The notes beneath the pieces were generated by a model. That model ran no database searches. It saw only the letters and a list, made by a program, of their open reading frames with translations, and had not been told where the DNA came from. Shown in pieces: positions 38,201 through 44,237 of a DNA stretch of 64,000 nucleotides. Position numbers and translations under genes: made by a program. The stretch is from assembly GCF_000948985.2 (NCBI RefSeq), contig NZ_CP059733.1, positions 3,596,001-3,660,000 of the forward strand. Direction: 5' to 3'. The DNA is from Thalassomonas viridans (GTDB lineage: Bacteria > Pseudomonadota > Gammaproteobacteria > Enterobacterales > Alteromonadaceae). How positions within the stretch are numbered: the stretch's first letter is position 1; the number at the start of each line of letters is the position of its first letter.

Positions 38201-39029
38201 AACTTCCGGTTATACCGAGGAAGTGAAAAACTCCTATACCGGTAAGTTCAACTTCAAGTTCAGCGCCAAGGCCGGTTTTAAAACGGATATAGTGCTGACC
38301 GCCGTTGCTTTTGATATCGGGCTGGGCCTGAGCGTCGATGCCAGTTTGAACCTGTCCACCACTAAATCTAAAGGCAGCAAGGACGGTTTTAGCCTGTCCG
38401 CCAGCGTTTCCGGGGAGAAAGATCTGCAGCTTTACACCATCAACGAAGCCGAACGCAGCTTTTACGGCGCGACGGAGGTCGGCGATGCCGCTTATGATCT
38501 CGATAACGCCATCAGCACCCCGCATGGTGAATATACCCCGGGCACAGCCATCAACCGGCCCGGTAAAGTGGACGCCTATCGCTTCTATTCCTTCTTCCTG
38601 CAGCCGAAAGAAGCTTCCTTTGATTACCTGCGGGAAATGGTAATAGACCAGGCCTGGATCCGGGAAAGCAACGACCCAGGCGCGGCGGCCCTGCGCCAGG
38701 TGCTCAAACCCGGCGTGCCATTAAGGGAAAACGAGAAGTCCAAACCCTGGCGTATCATGCACCGGGTGTCTTATGTCAGCCGTATCCTGCCGCCGGCCAG
38801 CGGTACTTCTGGGGAAACCACCACGGAGCAGAAAGTCGGCAGCAAGTTCGGCAGTAACCACCAGCTGCTGAGATTGCTGGAACCCTATGTTTACGCCGAC
38901 GATCTCACCAGTGGTCAGCTAGATGCCAGGGTGCGTAATGCCGTCAACCTGTATCTGCCCGAGTTCAGCGACCACCAGAGCAAGCAATATATAGTCAACC
39001 TGTTTAAAGACTATTACGGACTGGCATAA
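29292..39029 (+). CDS. Giant LamG/concanavalin-A-like repeat protein (3245 aa)
   Basis: Start set at ATG 29292 (AAGGAAAAGAAG upstream); an in-frame start at 29211 lacks a ribosome-binding site. No signal peptide is visible at the chosen start. Residues ~1-1000 hold four LamG-like jellyroll modules with the recurring pattern INDGQWHxxxxxYDG...LYxDG (around 29.4-30.0, 30.1-30.7, 30.8-31.4 and 31.5-32.2 kb). Further modules follow near 33.2-33.7, 35.4-35.8 and 36.2-36.9 kb. Between and after them lie long unclassified regions. The C-terminal ~700 residues contain a Ser/Gly-rich stretch (SDSYSWGRSRSDSGSVG) and two amphipathic beta-like blocks (INFDFGIGPTVDAS, FKFSAKAGFKTDIVL) that could insert in membranes. 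The gene is noticeably GC-rich compared with its flanks. A secreted or surface adhesin, or a toxin-like protein, is possible; no function is established. Confidence 0.75.
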   Translation: MSLLNFYFSDHSNEVVSRGSNHSVLGITNGHYSQGAIQYRHPGTNAVCSDNIRYIEPVQESNGWGGNAAGATTLDHIPNLDNFTMSCWADAKTLGFWTIPFLLKQNNQWRFSIDYETTSNNTLYVYISYYSPQGGYHWTYTSFALPDNNWHYLTVTKTRDDALRFYVNGELKVTKTTATGEYTLLNDAPVEMGFRSDQQDNFHNPGARLGNLRFDTSAATAEQIRAQMLEDLELLKNPHVLDVKQDSFTNNNAAVVSNYPAHPQIPLENTLNNFTPRIERIAGTDFHYLEAELNGNGNYVQIDRNLKFTETDSLDYLSVAAWVRVPTNLPAINGDNEEEIIVSFDRSEYFRLSVNAPFGTETGAILFATAAQVNDARDIHDQSPSAGHNINDGQWHFITAVYDGDNHTKKIYLDGLLIDTAEGVHSNHGSLGTGVDRVGFIGAGSEDDGSGAIHLGPTSSNYINIGRVIIRRDLLSPAQIKALMAQRPGSRPAERDFWLDYHLDHLSDERVLDSSGHQHDAVFSGFQRQSERIGGRNFPYLQNISGQNSYLDIVDNFTLSRDLNYESFAFSLWLKLPQTLSSDQILVSMDNSQFMQAWVDQASNTLRFNLVHNGGTIQLSGSTAINDNQWHFVTFNLDCPTRQLNIMLDGTVEAAEFFENIDRPGGIDANARVKVGSQSNLLMGENALYFDGDIGPVRFERYALELSEHNAWRKKDRPVTQGNGLVFKLTRFEKSTSQVNTLLDESGNDNHARFVEMDINTDDDLHYLVAGGAQPQVMLPAPLVQDQSAGISQLSFACWLQVPEGMDSASVILSFGKNHYYELGITDQGKASLITQGHQVIDPNEVDSQFLNTLESGLAINDGQWHHICAIYDGVGGFKRLYIDGHLDREIADPHEGALGSGTTRYGIIGAPSYSESFADNPLPADAHLLSREADDIVRIGPLYLYNSALDNVSIEQLVNQDNSYLLNRLTKTYNLDNGYYTQVRMVQHENQLVLLAQASDGRYYYGAVAPQIVSNSERNQRAAEQLRSGTQDNSQVRTDVSYWPAALKQLLFPTELSQVGYSIVDNYVFEDQPEDPREDNYSMTVFNRSTGILGENQPFRLLSDGEYLILCRQAKSKDDASVPRRNNKAIVDKTLLLDRFVLTGDTLTPKLESRYQRSRNKIRPFNSKDSKDVRDLNGEFFYEPTHELAFVDDLYNGQFDVTLVPTSTGSQSRWSIMALEHKRKLLRYFSLPTANDGLFDTKGKTYYTSPDVQYRDSIYQDRPGLDPFSGEPLIPVQGKPGSAGYALSLISGSYLRLDNPWYEAANTGASNGKPQQFTLLLRLKSQLVQSGDGPRWLLSSDSHTGLSVWIANNNILYFEYGGIQRSVPAVIPDENWHQLTFVYRQGEIIIYRDGVSQALTSSSESKPAQPFASIDSGLYQLGGGSQDLGQVDDIQLWSLALENEILFDAVNIVPQPNAPGLVAYYGINEGAGGEVYDHSSKKRIASLTPGSANGQSLTTNDLWRRSTANQFESTGLVQRLYKLHDTPAAADINDYLGFDLEYYQVQEDGMNGDGEPTNVLSDRRMMLTAAVGQSNSTKLAAVDFAVDLDGTLANVGTRLALPALDTGGQGLPLERLAELETQVEALKAKYDAAVGWLRQNNFLLTLDEGNTPLAFGRDAALELNFNYLVNLDYDFSDNNNLDLSALIRDNETFNAAYEQVFLVDPDDGSGNRLAPSLDGSLMPLDADLSGLYPNFSADAMGKLLFNNEDVNQQQNYQTFLLQLSEFRWARETTRLAAQYNGGQQQILWPSGVFQYVNAAASHGAGLNVDPHLLVTGIMLNLYFDYAVKLQQLTDARENYNSESQFMMPIVAADQRGLTAKAGFFNEIRPQTAPTLKRNSSGGVEVFFKGRNNKMLSAYYGTATGRAIHSLATSNQEKTYIQAKSTETEYNHTRISISDGSTAQLCNLNIVNSALGLTETWSDVPRSPGKFATVINGKASTLTGLALDLQTYDYTNVITEADTNGLELGSRLIYVVPASSISPANNLLENVSNALPDAVFKANSWTTDKVDKGLNFNGSNHLQATADEQSRVLINALQDMTLEAWYLPQLTASPQTLMAYRDPQNRQADIRLKLVPQSDPLKYKINFQHAGKQFQSRTSYAFNSLAHYAVVMKKQGGLELAPRARKLTVNDTSGTFALKGDTTLDLTFSLANTRKDVDQVLMQKGNNFKVFVDTTGNLALTFRDEDAHEFTTKLPTGTVLQNNTRYRIFVSIDQAVNTRAALNDIYASSTNVGSATDLTSLIPDGTSFRLNNSDNYTIDNFAVPSLPDTSTDTSSGANSQYIVAVNLEVYNLDAGDDVPSLALDSPDKHYCGNFLDQQDNSAFELMTNLGSSRTIYQAAFWSLLRAKADQNTLISGSEEGLTAWWPFSENAGGVAANRQNDQLSLDFSGARGTPAAGFNWQLGSADQGINLYVNGRESELDSVAVDHIPAGDAIIGLQLGCDASQNNHCTGHLGDLRLWRSVRSYEQLIEAAFSATPGSSQDLLLHYDLNRSDDNQVFNQAANGFALNIIEPSNAENTDLVVSQSVAPVGYNAPFIRNVFLDANSPMHIEVKTDSPLDVAYYAVANQGSTGVEGGLYKGAYAYVDNGELKIYTGQPVAELYTEWLSQVQTDPQIVGFIEGAPPVPGENLTGGDYKGATSVAVSTSESDSYSWGRSRSDSGSVGINFDFGIGPTVDASNNFSPLGFGPSLKVIKAKSRFNLGFNASFGGGFDASKSLSANLSLSQELQQSLGGEQERKQNYYLTPQRRFQPDNLGTALVESLTADLFALRIKRNKALVGYSVVPNEDIPRDRNIIHFPINPKYTKQGTLDGKLGFSSQDSQFVLIKDPNYPQAATYGEYSYFKPKETYRLIQEIDDNQAQIQEKYNQWDTWKLRTFDYNLGGLPSQNSDAIVGSSDQGEQNRQQYEPPKLAFAVDLYNRYIWTAEGGMYKETSGYTEEVKNSYTGKFNFKFSAKAGFKTDIVLTAVAFDIGLGLSVDASLNLSTTKSKGSKDGFSLSASVSGEKDLQLYTINEAERSFYGATEVGDAAYDLDNAISTPHGEYTPGTAINRPGKVDAYRFYSFFLQPKEASFDYLREMVIDQAWIRESNDPGAAALRQVLKPGVPLRENEKSKPWRIMHRVSYVSRILPPASGTSGETTTEQKVGSKFGSNHQLLRLLEPYVYADDLTSGQLDARVRNAVNLYLPEFSDHQSKQYIVNLFKDYYGLA

Positions 39030-39061
39030 CCGGGCAACAACGGTTAACCTGCCCTAAACCC

Positions 39062-39093
39062 AAGGCCCTTAACTTACTGAAGTTAAGGGCCTT
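39062..39093. terminator. Terminator after the giant gene
   Basis: Perfect 14-bp stem AAGGCCCTTAACTT / AAGTTAAGGGCCTT with loop ACTG, 33 bp after the stop; a short T/C-rich tail follows. Confidence 0.65.
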
Positions 39094-39217
39094 ATCCATT
39101 CTTCCCGTCACAGTGAATATGTTGCCTTTACCCTCTGAAAAACAACAGCAGCGAATTAGATTGCGCACAACTCAATTTCACACTATTATTAATTATTATT
39201 TACCTTTAGGAAAGAAA

Positions 39218-39700
39218 ATGAGCCAAAGTATCTATGATTTCAGCGCCGAGGACTATAAAGGCGAATCGGTTGAATTAAAAGACTACCAGGGCAAGGTGAT
39301 GCTGATTGTCAATACCGCCAGCGCCTGTGGTTTCACCCCGCAATATAAGGGATTGCAGGAGTTATATGCCAAACACCAGGAGCAGGGATTTGAAGTGCTC
39401 GCTTTCCCCTGCAACCAGTTCCGCGAGCAGGAAAAAGGCGATAACGCCGAAATAAAACAGTTCTGCGATCTGCACTTTAATATCAAGTTCCCGCTATTCA
39501 GCAAAATCGATGTCAACGGCGATAACGCCCACCCGCTGTTCAACTTCCTCAAAGACCAGGCGCCGGGGATTTTCGGCAGCAAGGGCATCAAATGGAACTT
39601 CACCAAGTTTCTTATCAACAAAGAAGGCAAAGTCATCAAGCGTTATGCCCCGGCCACCAAGCCGCAGGCGATCGAAGCAGATATTGAAAAGCTGCTATGA
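39218..39700 (+). CDS. Glutathione peroxidase family protein (peroxide reductase)
   Basis: 160 aa from ATG 39218 with TTAGGAAAG upstream; the longer in-frame start at 39113 overlaps the terminator region and adds non-family residues. The redox Cys is in NTASACGFTPQYKGL. The conserved FPCNQF supplies a second Cys and Gln, and KWNFTKFL the Trp-Asn of the catalytic tetrad. It is a thioredoxin-fold Cys-type GPx, like BtuE, which reduces hydroperoxides with thioredoxin or glutathione in the cytoplasm. Its stop overlaps the start of an OhrR-type repressor gene, so peroxide-inducible expression is likely. Confidence 0.92.
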   Translation: MSQSIYDFSAEDYKGESVELKDYQGKVMLIVNTASACGFTPQYKGLQELYAKHQEQGFEVLAFPCNQFREQEKGDNAEIKQFCDLHFNIKFPLFSKIDVNGDNAHPLFNFLKDQAPGIFGSKGIKWNFTKFLINKEGKVIKRYAPATKPQAIEADIEKLL

Positions 39701-40131
39701 GCGACAACCTGCAACTGGAAAAGCAGCTGTGTTTTCGCCTCTACAGTGTTAACAAGGCCATGAACCGCCTGTATGCCCCGCTGCTGAAAGAACTTGGCCT
39801 GACCTACCCCCAGTACCTGGTGATGCTGGCCCTGTGGGATAAAAGCAAGCCGGTCACGGTAAAGCAGCTGGGGGAGCTGCTGGATCTGGACTCTGGCACC
39901 CTTTCCCCCTTGCTAAAGCGCATGGAGAAACAGGAGCTGCTTACCCGCAGCCGCAGCGAAGCCGACGAACGCAGCGTTGAAGTCTCCCTCAGCGCCCACG
40001 GCAAGAATATCCGTGCCAAGGCCAAACTGATCCCGGCAAAGATGTTTGCCAAAACCGGCCTGCCCATGGATGAGTTTCTGACATTAAACAATAAGCTGGA
40101 TAAGCTTTTGGCGAGTATTAACGGCGATTAA
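39697..40131 (+). CDS. ohrR: MarR/OhrR-type organic-peroxide-sensing repressor
   Basis: 144 aa, starting on a 4-bp ATGA overlap with the peroxidase gene. The winged-helix MarR fold includes the OhrR hallmark N-terminal Cys (LEKQLCFRLYS, Cys12), the TYPQYLVMLALWD helix, the recognition segment LDSGTLSPLLKRME and the wing RSRSEADERSVEVSLS. OhrR proteins release DNA when the sensing Cys is oxidised by organic hydroperoxides. Co-transcription with a peroxidase rather than Ohr is a sensible variant. The direct target is probably its own operon, but no operator was identified. Confidence 0.87.
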   Translation: MSDNLQLEKQLCFRLYSVNKAMNRLYAPLLKELGLTYPQYLVMLALWDKSKPVTVKQLGELLDLDSGTLSPLLKRMEKQELLTRSRSEADERSVEVSLSAHGKNIRAKAKLIPAKMFAKTGLPMDEFLTLNNKLDKLLASINGD

Positions 40132-40211
40132 TCCCTTCCTGCCCGGCTAAACGGCTCCTAACAAAGGAACTTAACCGGGCGATAGCCTCACAGCAGTTAA
40201 CAGTACCTCTG

Positions 40212-41585
40212 TTAAAAAAGCGTATTATGCAGCTGTTCCACTACGGTATTGGCATCTTCTTCCGGCACTAAAAAGCACAGGTTATTGTCGCTGGCGCCGT
40301 GGCAGATCATACGGATATTAAAATCATTGATCTTATCGAAGATATTGCTGCCCAAGCCTTTAGCGGCGTGCAGCCCGTTTCCTATCACCGCCACCAGGGA
40401 CAGGCCGTGTTCTACCGAGACTTCACACAACTGCTCCAGCTCCGCCACCACGGTGCTGGTGAGCAGCGCCTGGGTGGTGCCGGTAGGGTTGTCAAAGGTA
40501 AGCGCCACGCTGATCTCACTGGTGGTGATCAAATCGACACTGAGCTCGTGTTTCGTCAAAATGGTAAAAACCTTAGCCAGAAAACCGCTGGCATGGAGCA
40601 TGGCCGGGCTTTTCACCGTCACCAGGGTTTGTTCTTTTCTCAGCGCTATCGAGCGGTAGGTAGGACTGGATTCCACCTGCTGCTTGATTAGGGTGCCGCC
40701 TTTTTCCGGTTCTTTGCTGGAACCGACAAACACCGGAATATTCCGCCGCATTGCCGGGATCAGGGTGGCGGGATGCAGGATTTTTGCGCCAAAGGTAGCC
40801 ATTTCCGCCGCCTCGCCAAAACTAATTTCCTTGATGGCCCGCGCCTGATCGGTAATGCGCGGATCGGTAGTGAATATTCCCACCACATCGGTCCAAATCG
40901 CCAGGTTGTCGCCGTCAAGGGCTTCTGCAAGCAAGGCCGCACTGTAATCCGAACCGCCCCGGCCTAAGGTGGTGGCATGGCCCAGACTGTCGCTACCGAT
41001 AAAGCCCTGGGTCACTATCACCCGATCCGTCAGCTCTGGCGCCAGCAGCTCCCGACAATTGTGCCTGAGCCCGGCCAAATCCACGACGGCCTTGCCGTAC
41101 AGGCTGTTGGTTTTCATCACCCGGCGTACATCGAAACAGCCGGCGGCAACGCCTAAAGACTGCAATACTCTGGTAAAAAGCAAAGAGCTGAACTGCTCGC
41201 CGAAAGACAAAATCGCATCCGCCGTCTGGGCTTTATAGTCATCCGCCTGTTGCCCCACCAGCAGCTCCAGTTCGGCGATCAGGGCCTGCAAGGTTTCATC
41301 GAGCCCGGCCTCCTCCGGCAACTGCCGCCGGATATTAAACTGGATTTGCGAAATAGCTGCAATGATCTGCTGCCGCTCCTCCTGGCCGACATTTTCCTGG
41401 CTCAGGCGCACCAGATGGTTGGTCACACCGGCGCTGGCGGACACCACCACCAGTTTGTTGGCGGGATCGCTTTTAACAATATTGGCACACCGCAGCATCG
41501 CCTGGTAGTCGGCAACACTGGTGCCGCCGAATTTTGCGACCGTTAAAGGATTTTCCCGGTTTGAAGCATAAGCAGTTAGCGACAT
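40212..41585 (-). CDS. lysC: Lysine-sensitive aspartate kinase III
   Basis: 457 aa from ATG 41585 (the protein then starts MSLTAYASNR before AKFGGTSVA); an upstream in-frame start at 41612 adds nine residues. The amino-acid kinase domain has KFGGTSVA, TLGRGGSDYSA and WTDVVGIFTTDPR; two ACT domains follow (~305-450) with the LysC-type arrangement (VTVKSPAMLHASGFLAKVF, SLVAVIGNG). It phosphorylates aspartate, the first step to lysine, threonine and methionine. A lysine riboswitch lies in its leader, confirming the lysine-specific isoenzyme. Confidence 0.94.
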   Translation of the reverse strand: MSLTAYASNRENPLTVAKFGGTSVADYQAMLRCANIVKSDPANKLVVVSASAGVTNHLVRLSQENVGQEERQQIIAAISQIQFNIRRQLPEEAGLDETLQALIAELELLVGQQADDYKAQTADAILSFGEQFSSLLFTRVLQSLGVAAGCFDVRRVMKTNSLYGKAVVDLAGLRHNCRELLAPELTDRVIVTQGFIGSDSLGHATTLGRGGSDYSAALLAEALDGDNLAIWTDVVGIFTTDPRITDQARAIKEISFGEAAEMATFGAKILHPATLIPAMRRNIPVFVGSSKEPEKGGTLIKQQVESSPTYRSIALRKEQTLVTVKSPAMLHASGFLAKVFTILTKHELSVDLITTSEISVALTFDNPTGTTQALLTSTVVAELEQLCEVSVEHGLSLVAVIGNGLHAAKGLGSNIFDKINDFNIRMICHGASDNNLCFLVPEEDANTVVEQLHNTLF

Positions 41586-41706
41586 GAGACCCCCGCATAA
41601 ACAAGGTTGCAAAGATTACGGCTGACAGATCTACTATAGGTGATAAAAGGCTTGATAATTAAAGACTTAGCAAAAGAAAACATATAACTTCTCCCTAACA
41701 GGCACT

Positions 41707-41782
41707 GGCCTGAAAACATTAAGGAAGAGCGTGACTGAGCAGATAAGCATTCATTAAGACATGTGACCTTACATTTTCAGCC
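41707..41782 (-). promoter_or_regulatory. Expression-platform hairpin of the lysine riboswitch
   Basis: GGCCTGAAAACATTAAGG (41707-41724) is largely complementary to CCTTACATTTTCAGCC (41767-41782), giving a long imperfect stem. Its right arm overlaps the 3' strand of the aptamer P1 helix by two bases, so the two structures would compete. No U-tract follows on the minus strand, which argues against a simple intrinsic terminator. Confidence 0.5.
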
Positions 41783-41988
41783 AGAAGCTCTCCACCGAAT
41801 GACAACTTATTCCCGGATAAAATCCCGGTGATGTTGCCGATAACGAGTGACAGTCCCAGGGATTCAACCCTGGCGACCGAGCACGATTGACCACAAGCAA
41901 TAGCGCTCTCGGCGTTAGTCCCCCTCAATAACCGTCACGGGAAAAGTGGTTCCTCGTGTTATCTACCTGGCTAACGCGCCTCTTCTGG
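41781..41988 (-). ncRNA. Lysine riboswitch (L box) aptamer upstream of lysC
   Basis: Read on the minus strand, P1 is CCAGAAG (41988-41982) with CTTCTGG (41787-41781). The core carries AGAGGCGCG right after P1, the GCCAGGTAGATAAC segment, GAGGGGGACTAACGCCGAGAG, the CAGGGTTGAATCCCTGGG hairpin loop and GGTGGAGAGCTTCTGG closing P1. These match the E. coli lysC aptamer element by element. The RNA lies ~200 nt before the lysC start. A 69-codon ORF within it (41719-41928) is an artefact. Confidence 0.93.
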
Positions 41989-42178
41989 TGCTGTCGATTT
42001 ACTGGCCTGACGCCGTAAAGCAAACAGCCGGGCCATTACAGCCTATTTTGCCCTTAATTGCAATAGCCTTTTAGACGTCTATGTAATTTTATTTCAAAAT
42101 AACAGAAAGCTTATGATTGGCAGGGAAAAAATTGCTATAGTGACAGGATTGATTTATTACCTGACTTTCGAACCCGAG

Positions 42179-42940
42179 ATGGATTTATTTCTGCTGAAAA
42201 AAGTGATCGGCCTGCTGCTGATGCCGGTCAGCCTTATTTTATTACTGCTGTTTGCCAGCCTGATCTTTTATAAAATCAAGCCCGGTTTCAGCTTCAAATG
42301 CCTGGCTCTGGGCTGCGTGCTCCTGCTACTATCCAGCCTGCCGCCGGTTGCCGGCAAACTTATGGCGCCGATTGAAGCGCAATACGAGCCTTTTACCTTA
42401 TCCGGCAAACCTGTCGACTACATTGTTATTTTGGGCTGCAGTCACACCAATGACGACGCCCTGCCCGCCATCGCCCAGCTGGAATATTGCTCGTTGCAAC
42501 GCCTGGCCGAAGCGATCCGCATATACAGGCTACACCCGGAAGCGACCCTGATCACAACCGGCAGCGCCGTTAGCACAGGCGCCGCCAATGCCGAAAAGGT
42601 CAGGCAGGCCGCCATCAGTTTAGGCATACCCGAGCATAAGATCATCAATGAAAACAATGCCCGGGACACCGAAGAAGAAGCCGAACTGATTGCCCCCAGG
42701 GTACGGGGCAAACATATGGTGCTGGTGACCAATGCCGATCATCTGCCCAGGGCCATGGGTTACTTCCAGGCCCAGGGCATAGCCCCAACCCCGGCGCCGG
42801 CAGCTTTTTGGGTGAAAGGACAGCAACTGAAGAAAGAGTGGGATTATTACTTCCCCCATGCCAAAACCCTGGTGCAAACCACCCGGGCCTGGTACGAGTA
42901 TCTGGGCCAGTTGGCCTTATGGTTTAAGTCTCTGCTCTAA
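42179..42940 (+). CDS. elyC: YdcF/DUF218 envelope biogenesis protein, ElyC-like
   Basis: 253 aa from ATG 42179; this start aligns with E. coli ElyC (LKKVIGLLLMP), whereas an in-frame start at 42113 adds 22 residues. Two N-terminal membrane helices (~5-25 and ~35-55) precede a periplasmic DUF218 domain with the motifs VDYIVILGCS, ATLITTGSAVSTG, NARDTEEEAELI and VLVTNADHLPRAMGYF. ElyC in E. coli supports peptidoglycan assembly, probably through lipid-carrier metabolism. Ribosome-binding site weak. Confidence 0.82.
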   Translation: MDLFLLKKVIGLLLMPVSLILLLLFASLIFYKIKPGFSFKCLALGCVLLLLSSLPPVAGKLMAPIEAQYEPFTLSGKPVDYIVILGCSHTNDDALPAIAQLEYCSLQRLAEAIRIYRLHPEATLITTGSAVSTGAANAEKVRQAAISLGIPEHKIINENNARDTEEEAELIAPRVRGKHMVLVTNADHLPRAMGYFQAQGIAPTPAPAAFWVKGQQLKKEWDYYFPHAKTLVQTTRAWYEYLGQLALWFKSLL

Positions 42941-42959
42941 AGAAAGTAACCAAATGCTT

Positions 42960-42980
42960 AAAGGCGGTTACTCCGCCTTT
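42960..42980 (+). terminator. Terminator after elyC
   Basis: AAAGGCGG / CCGCCTTT stem with a 5-nt loop followed by ATTTATT, 19 bp after the stop codon; may also serve the convergent NIF3-family gene. Confidence 0.65.
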
Positions 42981-43012
42981 ATTTATTCCCCCCGGCAACT
43001 ACTCCCCGGTAA

Positions 43013-43771
43013 CTATACCGGGTTGTTGATATCGACAAACTCCACCGATAAATCCGTACTTGCCGCTAAGTAAGCCGCCAGGGCCTTGGCGCCGTAACGC
43101 TCAGTGGCATGGTGACCGGCGGCAAAGAAATGAATATCCATTTCATGGGCAACATGGGTGGTTTGCTCCGAGGCTTCGCCGGTAATAAAGGCGTCTATGC
43201 CCTGCTCGGCCGCCAGATCGATATAACTTTGACCGCCGCCGGTACACCAGGCCACGGTGCGTATAGGTTTATCCGACGGCGGCGCTATATGCAGGCACTG
43301 GCGGTTTAAAGTTTCGCTGATGCGGTTTGACAGCGCTTCCCCGCTGATATCACCGGCAAACTCCCCCTGCATTGCCACGCTAAGCGGGTTACCCAGCTCC
43401 AGCGGCCCTGTGGTTTCAATCGCCAGCAGTTTTGCCAATTGTGCGTTATTACCCAGTTCGGGATGGATATCGAGCGGCAGATGGTAGGCAAATAAATTAA
43501 TATTATGATCCAGCAGCGCCTTAATACGTTCGTATTTCATACCGCGGATCACATAAGATTCGTTTTTCCAGAAGAAACCGTGGTGCACCACCAGGGCATC
43601 CGCCTGCTGCGCTATGGCCTGGTCGATAAGCGCCTTGCTGGCGGTAACACCGGTAATGACCTTTTTTATCTCGTTAGTGCCCTGTATCTGTAAACCGTTA
43701 GGGCAAAAGTCTTTAATCTGTTCCGGTTTTAACAGCTGGTTCAGCTGCTGCTCAAGTTCATTACGTAGCAT
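43013..43771 (-). CDS. NIF3-like dinuclear metal centre protein (YbgI family)
   Basis: 252 aa, normal length for bacterial YbgI. The metal ligands are visible in ALVVHHGFFW, AYHLPLDIH and AAGHHATERYG, and FCPNGLQIQG marks the N-terminus. The fold resembles GTP cyclohydrolase I type 2, but the physiological role of YbgI is unsettled. Ribosome-binding site weak. Monocistronic between a convergent elyC and the TonB receptor gene. Confidence 0.9.
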   Translation of the reverse strand: MLRNELEQQLNQLLKPEQIKDFCPNGLQIQGTNEIKKVITGVTASKALIDQAIAQQADALVVHHGFFWKNESYVIRGMKYERIKALLDHNINLFAYHLPLDIHPELGNNAQLAKLLAIETTGPLELGNPLSVAMQGEFAGDISGEALSNRISETLNRQCLHIAPPSDKPIRTVAWCTGGGQSYIDLAAEQGIDAFITGEASEQTTHVAHEMDIHFFAAGHHATERYGAKALAAYLAASTDLSVEFVDINNPV

Positions 43772-44237
43772 ATAAAAGTTATCTTTTTAAAAGTTCCAGG
43801 ATATAACGGGAATAATAAGGCATCTGTATCGGGCACGGCAATAACACAGCAAAAAATAACCTTTGCCGGGGCAATAACTGAGACAGGGTGGTTTGAACTG
43901 GAGAGAAATCAGCCGGAAGTTGCACTCTTTTTAAACGTCTCCAGCAAGCATCCGAAAAAGTTCCCATTTGTTTTATAACAAAATGTTTCCCGTTATGCGC
44001 TTTTACTTCGTTTTTTATTTCTTATTTTTCAGCAGGATAGCAACATGTATTGACAAAACAGGCAAAAGAAGCCGTAAAAACGGTAAATTTATTGCCGATT
44101 CTTTCGTTGCCAAATGAGCCGTTTTTCGCTAAAACTTGGGCCGGTAAAATGACTTTTAGAACAAGATGTTAAAAGAGTGTTACCTTGACTGGAAACTTTC
44201 AGGGTAAAAAATAATAACAAAGTAAAAGGGAACGGAA
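43772..44237. other. 466-bp intergenic region before the TonB receptor gene
   Basis: No supported gene; a 62-codon minus-strand ORF at 43779-43967 lacks a ribosome-binding site. It should contain divergent promoters. No Fur box was recognised, which weakly argues against an iron-siderophore role for the receptor. Confidence 0.4.

Noticed and set aside
41719..41928. 69-codon minus-strand ORF
   Set aside because: Entirely explained by the lysine riboswitch and its expression platform.
43779..43967. 62-codon minus-strand ORF next to the NIF3-family gene
   Set aside because: No ribosome-binding site, random composition; the region is better read as promoter DNA.
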